Source of the DNA: Flavobacterium swingsii
GTDB lineage: Bacteria > Bacteroidota > Bacteroidia > Flavobacteriales > Flavobacteriaceae
Assembly: GCF_900111965.1 (NCBI RefSeq)
Contig: NZ_FOJT01000001.1
Span: 186,001 to 250,000 of the forward strand
Direction: 5' to 3'
DNA length: 64,000 bases
The notes under the pieces: model-generated
The model's input: the letters and a program-made list of their open reading frames with translations, nothing else
What the model was told of the DNA's origin: nothing
The model's database searches: none
Made by a program: the position numbers and the translations under genes
In this document: one piece after another, positions 8,013 to 16,401 of the stretch
How positions within the stretch are numbered: position 1 is the first letter of the stretch
Layout: each line of letters opens with the position of its first letter

Positions 8013-8783
8013 TTACTTTGTATTTAACTTTCTTAATTTAATAGCTGTTAAAACCTTCTTGGTATATAAAGGAAAGTCAGCATTTTGAATCCAACTGAAA
8101 TAACCTGGTTCGGTTTCTAATACTTTATCTACTTTTGCGCCTTTGTGTTTTCCGAAGGTAAAAATCTCTTCATTATCCTTATCGAAAGCTATCATTCCTG
8201 CAAAATCAGCGATTTTTTTTCTGGTTGTGAATTCTGAAAGTGATTTCATGTCGTTTTCTAATTCAGGATAACGATCCAATTGTGCTTTTAGTATTTCGTA
8301 AGTCGCCATTGTGTCCGCTTCGGCAGAATGGGCATTTTCTAATGATTTTCCTGTATAAAATTTTAGAGCTGCACTTAATGTACGTTCTTCCATTTTATGA
8401 AAAACAGTTTGCACATCGACAGAAACGCGTCCTTTCATATCGAAATCGACTCCGGCACGAAGTAATTCTTCTGCTAATAAAGGAATATCGAATCGATCAG
8501 AATTAAATCCTGCTAAATCGGAATCTTTTATCATATTATATACTTGCGAAGCCAATTCGTTGAAAGTTGGTTCGTTTGCTACTTTTTCGTCTGTTATTCC
8601 GTGAACTGCTGTGGTTTGTGCGGGAATTGGAATGGTAGGATTTACCAACCACGTTTTGCTTTCTTTGTTTCCGTTTGGAAAAACTTTAAATACTGATATT
8701 TCTACAATTCTGTCTTTTCCTATGTCGATTCCTGTGGTTTCTAGGTCGAAAAAGCAAATTGGACGTGTTAATTTGAGCTCCAT
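8013..8783 (-). CDS. DnaQ-family 3'-5' exonuclease
   Basis: 256 residues from ATG 8783, which I prefer over an upstream in-frame start at 8837 because a promoter box lies between them. The DEDDh exonuclease motifs are complete: FFDLETTG (Exo I, about residues 11-18), GFNSDRFDIPLLAEE (Exo II) and AHSAEADTMATYEI (Exo III with the catalytic His). A C-terminal extension, FTFGKHKGAKVDKVL and YFSWIQNADF, resembles a DUF3820-like module. It is like the DNA polymerase III epsilon subunit, but as a free exonuclease its role in proofreading or in DNA/RNA trimming is uncertain. Confidence 0.9.
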   Translation of the reverse strand: MELKLTRPICFFDLETTGIDIGKDRIVEISVFKVFPNGNKESKTWLVNPTIPIPAQTTAVHGITDEKVANEPTFNELASQVYNMIKDSDLAGFNSDRFDIPLLAEELLRAGVDFDMKGRVSVDVQTVFHKMEERTLSAALKFYTGKSLENAHSAEADTMATYEILKAQLDRYPELENDMKSLSEFTTRKKIADFAGMIAFDKDNEEIFTFGKHKGAKVDKVLETEPGYFSWIQNADFPLYTKKVLTAIKLRKLNTK

Positions 8784-8803
8784 TTGGTTTGTTTGTGTTG
8801 GTA

Positions 8804-8837
8804 CAAATGTAAAAGTTTCAGAGCTGTAAAGTAACAA
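8804..8837 (-). promoter_or_regulatory. Promoter of the exonuclease gene
   Basis: Minus strand TTG (8837-8835), 23-bp spacer, TACATTTG (8811-8804). The predicted transcription start near 8798 lies 15 nt before ATG 8783. Confidence 0.55.
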
Positions 8838-8930
8838 AGTTTCAAAGTTTTTTTTTGAACGCTCATGACTCGGATTAAACGGATTTTCTCAGATTAAATA
8901 AATGTAATTTTAACGACAACCGTTTCTTTA

Positions 8931-9050
8931 TAGCCCTGATTGCAGTGAAAATCCTTTTTTCGTCAGTTCGAGTAGCTTGCAAAGCGTATCGAGAACAAGA
9001 AAAAAGATTGCAATCTCGTCTTTTGGGACGAGACAGGAAATAGCTCCTAA
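8931..9050 (+). repeat. Dispersed hairpin element, copy B
   Basis: Left arm TAGCCCTGATTGCAGTGAAA followed by ATCCTTTTTT, right arm AAAAAAGATTG, then a second small hairpin (TCTCGTC ... GACGAGA) and the end ACAGGAAATAGCTCCT. The core is about 40 bp and unlike copy A. It lies between the E2 terminator and the exonuclease promoter. Confidence 0.75.
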
Positions 9051-9079
9051 AAAAAAGCGACTCAAAATTTGAATCGCTT
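9051..9079 (-). terminator. Terminator of the E2 gene
   Basis: AAGCGA ... TCGCTT outer arms with an inner TCAAA/TTTGA pair, followed on the minus strand by eight T. The T-run merges directly into the AGGAGC end of hairpin element B. It is 22 bp after the E2 stop. Confidence 0.8.
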
Positions 9080-9101
9080 AATTATATTGTGCTTATTTTT
9101 T

Positions 9102-10397
9102 TTAGAAATCTCTGTTTACATCGAATGCTTCTAAGTAATCAGCAACGCGTTTTACGAAGCTTCCTCCTAATGCACCATCGACAACTCGGTGATCGTATGA
9201 GTGCGAAAGGAACATTTTTTGACGAATTCCGATGAAATCCCCTTCTGGAGTTTCGATAACTGCTGGCACTTTACGAATGGCTCCAAGCGCTAGAATTCCT
9301 ACTTGTGGCTGGTTGATAATTGGTGTTCCGAAAACTGAACCAAAAGTCCCAACATTCGTTACTGTATAAGTTCCCCCTTGTGTATCGTCTGGTTTCAATT
9401 TTCCTGCTTTTGCACGATTTCCTAAATCATTTACCGCTTTTGCCATGCCTACCAAGTTTAATTGATCTGCATTTTTTATTACTGGAACGATTAAGTTTCC
9501 GTTTGGTAAGGCTGCTGCCATTCCTAGATTGATATTTTTCTTTTTGATGATATAATCACCATCAACTGAGATATTCATTCCTGGAAAATCTTTTAAGGCT
9601 TTTGCCACAGCTTCCATCATAATTGGTGTAAAAGTTAGTTTTTCGCCTTCACGTTTTTCGAAAGCATCTTTAACTTTATTTCTCCATTTTACAATATTCG
9701 TCACATCGACTTCGATAAACGACTGTACGTGTGCCGATGTTTGTACCGAGGCAACCATGTAACCAGAAATTAGCTTACGCATTCTGTCCATTTCAACGAT
9801 TTCGTCGCCTCCATTTACAGAAACTGGTGCTGCTTTTTGTACTACTGGAGCTACATTTTGAGTCGCTGCAACTGGCGTAGAAACCACTGCGGGTTGATTT
9901 CCTCTATTTTTTATGTAATTTAAAAGATCTTCTTTAGTAATTCTTCCGTCTTTTCCAGAACCTTTGATACTTTCTAGTTCAGCTACTGAAACACCCTCCT
10001 CTTTAGCGATATTTTTAACTAATGGAGAAAAGAATTTATCTGAATCTGAAAAATTAGCTGGAGCTGAAACTGATTCTTTTGCAGCTTCTACCGTTTTAGT
10101 AACTTCTGCAACAGCAACTGGAGTTGCTTCTTGTTTTGCTACAACAACATCTCCACCTTCGGTTTCGATAATAGCAATAGTTTGTCCTACCTGAACTAAA
10201 TCATCTTTATTGAATAATTGTTCTACCAAAATTCCTGAAACTTCACTAGGAACTTCGCTATCTACTTTATCGGTAGCAATTTCTAGAACGGCTTCGTCCA
10301 TTTCGATTTTGTCACCAACTTGTTTTAACCAATTTGTGATAGTCGCTTCTGCAACGCTTTCTCCCATTTTTGGAAGTTTCAATTCAAATCTTGCCAT
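9102..10397 (-). CDS. 2-oxoacid dehydrogenase E2 (dihydrolipoamide acyltransferase)
   Basis: 431 residues. An N-terminal lipoyl domain (about 1-77) has the lipoylated Lys44 in ATDKVDSEV. A Pro/Ala/Val-rich linker is followed by the E1/E3-binding domain (FSPLVKNIAKEEGVSVAEL, about 120-155), another linker and the catalytic domain. The active-site SHSYDHRVVDGALGG has His403 and Asp407. It transfers acyl groups from lipoyl-Lys to CoA in a mitochondrial-type complex. The sequence fits the branched-chain / 2-oxoglutarate group, and I cannot decide between bkdB and sucB; E1 and E3 genes are not adjacent. Confidence 0.93.
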   Translation of the reverse strand: MARFELKLPKMGESVAEATITNWLKQVGDKIEMDEAVLEIATDKVDSEVPSEVSGILVEQLFNKDDLVQVGQTIAIIETEGGDVVVAKQEATPVAVAEVTKTVEAAKESVSAPANFSDSDKFFSPLVKNIAKEEGVSVAELESIKGSGKDGRITKEDLLNYIKNRGNQPAVVSTPVAATQNVAPVVQKAAPVSVNGGDEIVEMDRMRKLISGYMVASVQTSAHVQSFIEVDVTNIVKWRNKVKDAFEKREGEKLTFTPIMMEAVAKALKDFPGMNISVDGDYIIKKKNINLGMAAALPNGNLIVPVIKNADQLNLVGMAKAVNDLGNRAKAGKLKPDDTQGGTYTVTNVGTFGSVFGTPIINQPQVGILALGAIRKVPAVIETPEGDFIGIRQKMFLSHSYDHRVVDGALGGSFVKRVADYLEAFDVNRDF

Positions 10398-10450
10398 ATT
10401 GTTTGCCTAAAAGGTTGTTTTGGTTTTGATGATGCAAAAATAATAAATTT

Positions 10451-10480
10451 AACACTAATTTCACGAATTAACATCAATTA
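10451..10480. repeat. Single copy of the AACACGAATTTCACGAATT repeat family
   Basis: A degenerate 30-bp copy (AACACTAATTTCACGAATT...) in the E2 leader. Two inverted copies of the same family lie at 13570-13664. Confidence 0.5.
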
Positions 10481-10495
10481 AAAAAAAATTGAAAT

Positions 10496-11662
10496 CTAGC
10501 TTTTAAAATCTGATATTAAAATTACTTCTCCGCGATCATTACTACTATTGCTACCTATAAGAAAATCAGCGGTTTGCGGAAGTGTTTTATAGGTTATATT
10601 TTTACCCTTATTCGATTGCATTATTTGAATTATATCTTTAAAATTGATGAAATTATTATCAAATATAAATTCAAAAGTCGATTTTTTAGATAAATTTTGC
10701 GAATAGTTTATATTTAAAACCTCTTTTTCAACAAGAAAAACCTCTTTTTTTAATTCCGTTTGAAGCTTTTCTTTTAATAATTCATTATCCGAGATTAAAA
10801 CATAACTTTCTGGTAATAATCTAGCCTTTTGTTGACCTTGAAACATTTTGATAAATGAGAAAAATACAATTCCAATTTTCATAAATAATGAAAAGAAAAC
10901 AGATACTTTAAAATGTTTTTTATAAAAGAAATTCATCGCTTCCTGAAAGCGTTTCATATATGTTTTGTCCTTAATTGTGCTTTCTCCTTTATAATGAATT
11001 ACTGTTGTTTCGTGGAAATAATAATTCGATTTTCCTTTTTGCAAAACCATATAACTCAAATCGATATCGTCCGAATACATAAAACAATTTTCGTCGAAGC
11101 CACCTATTTCTAAATACAATTCTCGTTTCATTACCATAAAAGCTCCAACCAAAATATCGACTTTTCCCGTTTCGTTTTCGTGTAAATGTTGTGCGTAATA
11201 TTTTCCAAAATAATTTGAAAATTTATACAGTCCGAAAATTTTAGTAAATGCTACAAATGGAGTTGGAATGCCTCGTTTACTTTCTGGTAAGAAATTTCCT
11301 GTTCCGTCTATGAGTTTGCAGCCTATAATTCCTAAGTTTTTTTGCCTTTCGGCGAAAGCCAAAGTTTTTACAAAAGTATCTTCAGCAACGACTGTATCTG
11401 GATTAAGAATACAAATATATTCGCCTTTTGCCTGAGCAACTCCTATATTGTTTCCTTTTGGAAAACCTGAATTCTCTTTGTTTTCGATGAGTTTCACATT
11501 TGGAAAACGAGATTTCATCATTTCGCAACTGTCATCGGAAGAATTATTATCGATTACAATTATTTCTGCATCAATAGTTGAAAGTGCTTTTTGAACACTT
11601 AAAACGCAAAGTTCGAGAAAATAACGAACATTATAATTAAGAATGATAACTGATAGTTGCAT
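10496..11662 (-). CDS. Family 2 glycosyltransferase
   Basis: 388 residues. A GT-A domain begins MQLSVIILNYNVRYFLELC. It has the acidic EIIVIDNNSSDDS (about residues 33-45), GFPKGNNIGV, the DXD-like ILNPDTV (about residue 90) and a rhamnosyltransferase-like FDENCFMYSDDIDLSYMVLQ (about residues 190-210). An FSLFMKIGIVFFSFIKMF segment near 255-275 may be a membrane anchor. The C-terminal 100 residues are unrelated to the catalytic fold. Likely a cell-surface polysaccharide or lipid glycosylation enzyme; sugar and acceptor are unknown. Confidence 0.9.
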   Translation of the reverse strand: MQLSVIILNYNVRYFLELCVLSVQKALSTIDAEIIVIDNNSSDDSCEMMKSRFPNVKLIENKENSGFPKGNNIGVAQAKGEYICILNPDTVVAEDTFVKTLAFAERQKNLGIIGCKLIDGTGNFLPESKRGIPTPFVAFTKIFGLYKFSNYFGKYYAQHLHENETGKVDILVGAFMVMKRELYLEIGGFDENCFMYSDDIDLSYMVLQKGKSNYYFHETTVIHYKGESTIKDKTYMKRFQEAMNFFYKKHFKVSVFFSLFMKIGIVFFSFIKMFQGQQKARLLPESYVLISDNELLKEKLQTELKKEVFLVEKEVLNINYSQNLSKKSTFEFIFDNNFINFKDIIQIMQSNKGKNITYKTLPQTADFLIGSNSSNDRGEVILISDFKS

Positions 11663-11685
11663 TTGACAAATATAAATTACTTTTG
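11657..11685 (+). promoter_or_regulatory. Promoter of uup
   Basis: TTG at 11657-11659, 18-bp spacer, TACTTTTG at 11678-11685, a full Bacteroidetes housekeeping promoter. It overlaps the 5' end of the divergent glycosyltransferase gene. The start it predicts (about 11690) excludes a TTG start at 11683 and favours GTG 11701 for uup. Confidence 0.7.
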
Positions 11686-11700
11686 CAAAAAAATACTCTT

Positions 11701-13563
11701 GTGAATTACTTATCTGTAGAAAATATTTCGAAATCTTTTGGTGAACGAACTTTGTTTGATAAAATTTCTTTTGGAATAAACAAAGACCAAAAAATTGCCT
11801 TCATTGCTAAAAATGGTTCTGGAAAAACCACGATTATGAATATCTTAAACGGTATTGATGATCCTGACACTGGGCAAGTCGTGATTCGCAAAGATATTCG
11901 AATGGCTTTTTTGTCTCAAAATCATAATTTACAAGACGAATTAACTATTGAAGAAAGTATTTTTGCTTCAGATAACGAAACGCTAAAAATAATTGAAGCC
12001 TACGAAAATGCATTAGAAAATCCTGAAGACGAAGAAGTTTACCAAAAAGCTTTCGACGGAATGGACCAACACAATGCTTGGGATTTTGAAACTCAATACA
12101 AGCAAATTTTATTCAAATTAAAGTTAGAAGACTTTAAATTGAAAGTTAAAAATCTTTCGGGTGGACAAAAAAAACGTCTTTCATTGGCTATTATCCTGAT
12201 TAATCGTCCTGATTTATTAATTCTTGACGAACCTACGAATCACTTGGATTTAGAAATGATTGAATGGCTAGAATCTTATTTTGCTAAAGAAAACATCACC
12301 TTGTTTATGGTAACGCACGACCGTTTCTTTTTGGAACGTGTTTGTAACGAAATTATCGAATTAGACAACGGAAAACTATACCAATACAAAGGAAATTACT
12401 CTTATTATTTGGAGAAAAAAGAAGAACGTCTTATTTCCGAAAACGCCAGTGTTGACAAGGCACAAAACTTATTTGTAAAAGAATTGGCTTGGATGCGTCG
12501 TCAGCCAAAAGCAAGAACGACCAAGTCGAAATCACGACAAGACGATTTTTATGTTATTAAAGAAAAAGCAGAAAGCCGCCGAAGAGAAAACGTAGTCGAA
12601 TTGGAAATTAATATGGAACGCATGGGAAGCAAAATTATCGAGCTTCACAAGGTTTCTAAAAAGTTTAATGACAAAGTTATTTTAGACGAATTTTCTTTCG
12701 ATTTTCAGCGTGGTGCCCGAATTGGTATTATAGGAAAAAATGGAACTGGAAAATCTACTTTTTTAAATTTACTAACCAGTACAATTCCCGCAGACAGTGG
12801 TAAAGTTGTGGTTGGAGATACTATCAAAATTGGTTATTACACACAAAGTGGTATCAATCCGAAGCCAGGACAGCGTGTTATAGATATTATAAAAGAATAT
12901 GGAGAATATATTCCGCTTACAAAAGGAAAAATTATTTCGGCTTCACAACTGTTAGAGCGTTTTCTTTTTGACAGCAAAAAACAATACGATTATGTCGAAA
13001 AACTGAGTGGTGGCGAGCTAAAACGCTTGTATTTGTGTACCGTTTTGATTCAGAATCCTAACTTTTTGATTCTCGATGAGCCAACAAATGATTTAGACAT
13101 TGTTACATTAAATGTCCTTGAAAGTTTCCTTCTTGATTACCCTGGTTGCTTGCTTGTAGTGTCGCACGACCGCTATTTTATGGATAAAATTGTAGATCAT
13201 TTATTTGTTTTTCGTGGCGAAGGAGAAATTGAAAATTTCCCAGGAAATTATTCAGATTTCCGTGCTTATGAAGACAGTGCCGATGTTGCTCAGAAAGAAG
13301 AAAATAAAGCTGAAAAGAAAGATTGGAAACAAAACAATCCGACAGGAAATTTGAGTTTCAATGAGCAAAAAGAATATCAAAAAATTGAAAGAGAAATTAA
13401 GGATTTAGAAGTTCAAAAAATCGCAATCGAGCAATTATTTTCTGACGGAAAAGTTGATGATGCTGATATTTCTGCCAAAGCCAAAGAGTTAGAAAATATT
13501 ATTAATAAAATGGAAGATAAAGAAGAACGTTGGTTCGAATTATCTGCAAAAATTGAAGGGTAA
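11701..13563 (+). CDS. uup: ABC-F ATPase of the Uup type
   Basis: 620 residues from GTG 11701. Two ABC domains in one chain: the first has AKNGSGKTT and LSGGQKKRLSLA with LILDEPTNHLDLEM; the second has GKNGTGKSTFLNLL, LSGGELKRLYLC and LDEPTNDLD. No membrane domain. A linker rich in Arg/Lys (MRRQPKARTTKSKSRQDDF) and a C-terminal coiled coil (about residues 555-620) are typical of Uup, which binds ribosomes or branched DNA. The first Walker A starts with Ala where Gly is usual. Confidence 0.92.
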   Translation: MNYLSVENISKSFGERTLFDKISFGINKDQKIAFIAKNGSGKTTIMNILNGIDDPDTGQVVIRKDIRMAFLSQNHNLQDELTIEESIFASDNETLKIIEAYENALENPEDEEVYQKAFDGMDQHNAWDFETQYKQILFKLKLEDFKLKVKNLSGGQKKRLSLAIILINRPDLLILDEPTNHLDLEMIEWLESYFAKENITLFMVTHDRFFLERVCNEIIELDNGKLYQYKGNYSYYLEKKEERLISENASVDKAQNLFVKELAWMRRQPKARTTKSKSRQDDFYVIKEKAESRRRENVVELEINMERMGSKIIELHKVSKKFNDKVILDEFSFDFQRGARIGIIGKNGTGKSTFLNLLTSTIPADSGKVVVGDTIKIGYYTQSGINPKPGQRVIDIIKEYGEYIPLTKGKIISASQLLERFLFDSKKQYDYVEKLSGGELKRLYLCTVLIQNPNFLILDEPTNDLDIVTLNVLESFLLDYPGCLLVVSHDRYFMDKIVDHLFVFRGEGEIENFPGNYSDFRAYEDSADVAQKEENKAEKKDWKQNNPTGNLSFNEQKEYQKIEREIKDLEVQKIAIEQLFSDGKVDDADISAKAKELENIINKMEDKEERWFELSAKIEG

Positions 13564-13569
13564 AAAGTC

Positions 13570-13664
13570 AAACACGAATTTCACAAATTTTCACAAATTT
13601 TTTTTAACCTTAAATTTAGTTTGTATAATTTTTTAATTCGTGTCAATTAGTGAAATTTGTGTTT
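13570..13664. repeat. Inverted pair of AACACGAATTTCAC repeats
   Basis: Left AAACACGAATTTCAC (13570-13584) and right GTGAAATTTGTGTTT (13650-13664) are inverse with one mismatch. The similarity continues inward for about 30 bp per arm with more mismatches. It fills the gap between uup and the methyltransferase gene and could fold in the leader RNA. Confidence 0.65.
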
Positions 13665-13671
13665 AAATTTT

Positions 13672-14451
13672 ATGATTCACATTTTAAAATCATACTTAAG
13701 ATTCCTTTGGAACTCCAAAAACGAACACGGAGTGCATTCTCCATTTGTATTCGATTTGGTGACCAAATGTTTTTATGACAAATCTTCAAAACCAGAATAC
13801 TTACTTCTAAAAGAGTATCGAAACTCACTTTTAAAGAATAAAAATACAATTGAAGTTACGGATTTTGGAGCTGGTTCAAGAGTTTTTAAATCCAATACAC
13901 GACAAATTTCTAAAATTGCAAAAACGGCAGGAATTACTTCAAAACGAGCAGAATTATTGTTTCGAATTGTTAATTATTTTCAACCAAATTCTATTTTAGA
14001 AATAGGAACTTCATTAGGATTAGCCACTTCTGCCCTTTCGTTAGGAAACTTAAAGGCTAAAATTACTACTTTAGAAGGTTGTCCTGAAACTGCTTCAATT
14101 GCAAAAAATCAATTGCAAAAAATCAATTGTAATAATGTAGAATCGGTTGTAACGGAATTTGAAAGTTATTTCAAAAATCATCCATTATCAACTATCGATT
14201 ATCAATTAATTTACTTTGACGGAAACCATTCTAAAAAAGCTACTTTAAATTATTTCGAACTTTTATTACCAACAATTACTAACGATTCTGTTTGGATTTT
14301 CGATGATATACATTGGTCACACGATATGGAAGAAGCTTGGGGAATTATCAAAAACCACGAAAAAGTAAAAGTCACGATTGATACTTTTCAATGGGGAATT
14401 GTATTTTTTAGAGCCGAACAGCAAAAAGAACATTTTGTGATTCGAACATAA
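13672..14451 (+). CDS. Class I SAM-dependent methyltransferase (COMT-like)
   Basis: 259 residues from ATG 13672; a TTG 15 bp earlier lies inside the repeat and is not preferred. Motif I is SILEIGTSLGLATSALSLG (about residues 108-126), followed by ITTLEGCPETASIAKNQL (post-I acidic), LIYFDGNHSKKATLNYFE and WIFDDIHWSHDMEEAW, the metal/substrate region of catechol-O-methyltransferase-like enzymes. The N-terminal WNSKNEHGVHSPFVFDLVTK is conserved in Bacteroidetes relatives. Substrate unknown. Followed by an ABC ATPase on the same strand. Confidence 0.87.
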   Translation: MIHILKSYLRFLWNSKNEHGVHSPFVFDLVTKCFYDKSSKPEYLLLKEYRNSLLKNKNTIEVTDFGAGSRVFKSNTRQISKIAKTAGITSKRAELLFRIVNYFQPNSILEIGTSLGLATSALSLGNLKAKITTLEGCPETASIAKNQLQKINCNNVESVVTEFESYFKNHPLSTIDYQLIYFDGNHSKKATLNYFELLLPTITNDSVWIFDDIHWSHDMEEAWGIIKNHEKVKVTIDTFQWGIVFFRAEQQKEHFVIRT

Positions 14452-14535
14452 AAATTGTAACATAATCCTAAAATTTTAGTCTAATTCATCAAGTTATACT
14501 TTAAACTTTTTAACTTTAGACTTTAAATTCAAAAA

Positions 14536-15225
14536 ATGGCAAATCCATTAATCAAAATAACCAATATCAAACGAGATTTTGTTCTCGGTAGCGAAATTAT
14601 CAATGTTCTAAAAGGCATCGATTTACAAATAAACAAAGGTGAATATGTCGCGCTCATGGGACCTTCAGGTTCTGGAAAATCGACATTAATGAATCTTTTG
14701 GGTTGTTTAGATACGCCAACTTCTGGAACTTATATTCTGAACAATAAAGATGTTTCGCAGATGATTGATGATGAATTGGCAGAAATTCGCAACAAAGAAA
14801 TAGGATTTGTTTTTCAAACTTTCAACCTTTTGCCAAGAACAACTGCTTTAGATAATGTGGCGCTGCCAATGATTTATGCAGGATTTTCAAAATCTGACCG
14901 TAATATTCGTGCCACCGAAGTGCTCGAACAAGTAAATTTAGGTGATAGAATGGACCACCAACCGAACCAACTTTCGGGCGGACAAAGACAACGAGTTGCG
15001 ATTGCAAGAGCATTGGTAAACAAACCTTCAATTATTCTTGCCGACGAACCAACAGGAAATTTAGACAGCAAAACATCGGAAGAAATTATGAAACTTTTTG
15101 GCGAAATTCACGCCAACGGAAACACAGTAATCCTTGTTACTCACGAAGAAGAAATCGCACATCATGCACACAGAATAATTCGTTTGCGAGACGGATTAAT
15201 TGAAAGCGACACTATTAAAAATTAA
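14536..15225 (+). CDS. ABC transporter ATPase, LolD/MacB type
   Basis: 229 residues with Walker [16 protein letters not shown] (about residues 41-55), Q-loop [22 protein letters not shown], signature [15 protein letters not shown] and Walker [18 protein letters not shown]. The [12 protein letters not shown] region is characteristic of the MacB/LolD/FtsE group, which works with FtsX-fold permeases without moving substrate through the inner membrane. No permease gene is adjacent, so its partner is encoded elsewhere. The stop lies at the edge of a 7-bp repeat array. Confidence 0.9.
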   Translation: MANPLIKITNIKRDFVLGSEIINVLKGIDLQINKGEYVALMGPSGSGKSTLMNLLGCLDTPTSGTYILNNKDVSQMIDDELAEIRNKEIGFVFQTFNLLPRTTALDNVALPMIYAGFSKSDRNIRATEVLEQVNLGDRMDHQPNQLSGGQRQRVAIARALVNKPSIILADEPTGNLDSKTSEEIMKLFGEIHANGNTVILVTHEEEIAHHAHRIIRLRDGLIESDTIKN

Positions 15226-15232
15226 CAATTGA

Positions 15233-15300
15233 TAATTATCAATTATCAATTATCAATTATCAATTATCAATTATCAATTATCAATTATCAATTATCAATT
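15233..15300. repeat. 7-bp tandem repeat array (CAATTAT)
   Basis: About nine units of CAATTAT in perfect register from 15240 to 15300, preceded by one variant unit. It starts with a partly palindromic CAATTGATAATTATCAATT and ends 3 bp before the cobalamin adenosyltransferase ATG, so it replaces any ribosome binding region. Slipped-strand changes would alter spacing by 7 bp. Confidence 0.95.
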
Positions 15301-15303
15301 GCA

Positions 15304-15873
15304 ATGAAAGTATATACAAAAACTGGCGATAAAGGAACCACAGCACTTTTTGGAGGAACTCGTGTCCCAAAAGACCATATTCGAATAGAAAGTTACGGAA
15401 CAGTCGATGAATTAAATTCCTATATCGGACTCATTCGCGACCAAGAAATAAACCAACATTACAAAGACATTCTAATCGAAGTTCAAGACCGATTATTTAC
15501 CGTCGGAGCAATTCTTGCCACACCACCAGAAAAAGAAGTGATGAAAAACGGAGAATTACGTCTTCAAAAACTCGGAATCATAGAAAGCGATATCGAATTA
15601 TTAGAAAACGAAATCGATACTATGGAAGATTCTCTTCCGCAAATGACACATTTCGTGCTACCAGGCGGACATACAACTGTGTCATATTGTCATATTGCCC
15701 GTTGCGTTTGTCGTCGTGCCGAACGATTAGCCGTGCATTTAAGCCATAACGAACCAGTTGCTGACATAGCAATTAAGTATTTGAACCGACTTTCTGACTA
15801 CCTTTTTGTCTTGGCACGAAAGTTGACTTCAGACTTAAACGCTGACGAAGTACAATGGATTCCGCGTAAATAG
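15304..15873 (+). CDS. PduO-type cob(I)alamin adenosyltransferase
   Basis: 189 residues from ATG 15304. Upstream in-frame codons only translate the 7-bp repeat. Motifs: MKVYTKTGDKGTTALFGG (ATP-binding N-terminus), VDELNSYIGLIRD (about residues 37-49), CHIARCVCRRAERLAVHL (about residues 122-139) and KYLNRLSDYLFVLAR near the C-terminus. It makes adenosylcobalamin from cob(I)alamin and ATP. meaB at 26132 implies an adenosylcobalamin-dependent methylmalonyl-CoA mutase elsewhere. No cobalamin riboswitch is visible upstream. Confidence 0.94.
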   Translation: MKVYTKTGDKGTTALFGGTRVPKDHIRIESYGTVDELNSYIGLIRDQEINQHYKDILIEVQDRLFTVGAILATPPEKEVMKNGELRLQKLGIIESDIELLENEIDTMEDSLPQMTHFVLPGGHTTVSYCHIARCVCRRAERLAVHLSHNEPVADIAIKYLNRLSDYLFVLARKLTSDLNADEVQWIPRK

Positions 15874-15878
15874 TTTTT

Positions 15879-16007
15879 GAAGCTATTTCCTGCTATTCAT
15901 TTCAAACGAAGTTCACTGAACTCCTATGAAAATAAAAGTATAGTGAAGTAATCTTTTCTTTTTTTAAAGAAAAAAAAGAAAAGGATTTCCACTTCTATCA
16001 GGGCTAA
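15879..16007 (-). repeat. Dispersed hairpin element, copy C
   Basis: Reads in reverse: AAGCTATTTCCTGCTAT, a 50-bp inserted module (contains AGTTCAGTGAACT complement and TATAGTGAAGTAATC), the hairpin CTTTTCTTTTTTT / AAAAAAAAGAAAAG, then GGATTTCCACTTCTATCAG and GGCTA. It begins 6 bp after the adenosyltransferase stop and follows the direction of that gene. Confidence 0.8.
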
Positions 16008-16103
16008 AAATCACGTTCTTAACTTTATTTAAAAATAAATCAAAAAAAACTTGATTTTTTCAGTAGAAAAATTATTTTTGCATTAAAATTAAAATTCAAC
16101 AAA

Positions 16104-16325
16104 ATGTATTGGACATTAGAATTAGCATCTTATTTAAGTGATGCACCTTGGCCTGCTACCAAAGACGAATTAATCGACTACGCAATACGAACTGGAGCTC
16201 CTCTAGAAGTTGTAGAAAACCTACAATCTATAGAAGATGAAGACGAAACGTACGAATCGATGGAAGAAATTTGGCCTGATTATCCAACCGACGAAGATTA
16301 TCTTTGGAACGAGGATGAATATTAG
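16104..16325 (+). CDS. DUF2795-family small acidic protein
   Basis: 73 residues: MYWTLELASYLSDAPWPATK, then DELIDYAIRTGAPLEVVENL, then a very acidic tail (EDEDETYESMEEIWPDYPTD). This resembles DUF2795, short acidic proteins with a compact helical fold. Function unknown. Followed by its own terminator, so it is probably not transcribed with secA. Confidence 0.8.
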   Translation: MYWTLELASYLSDAPWPATKDELIDYAIRTGAPLEVVENLQSIEDEDETYESMEEIWPDYPTDEDYLWNEDEY

Positions 16326-16340
16326 AAATAAAAGCTATTA

Positions 16341-16368
16341 AAAAAGTCTCTACACGAGACTTTTTTTT
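16341..16368 (+). terminator. Terminator after DUF2795 gene
   Basis: AAAAAGTCTC and GAGACTTTTT arms, 5-nt loop, eight T, 15 bp after the stop. Confidence 0.9.
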
Positions 16369-16401
16369 GGTTAATTATATAAAATTATAAACAGAATTAT
16401 T

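Noticed and set aside
15233..15300. CRISPR array
   Set aside because: Units are 7 bp with no spacers.
15229..15303. N-terminal extension of the adenosyltransferase through the heptamer array
   Set aside because: The extra residues are only translated repeat (INYQLS units); the family start MKVYTKTGDKG matches ATG 15304.
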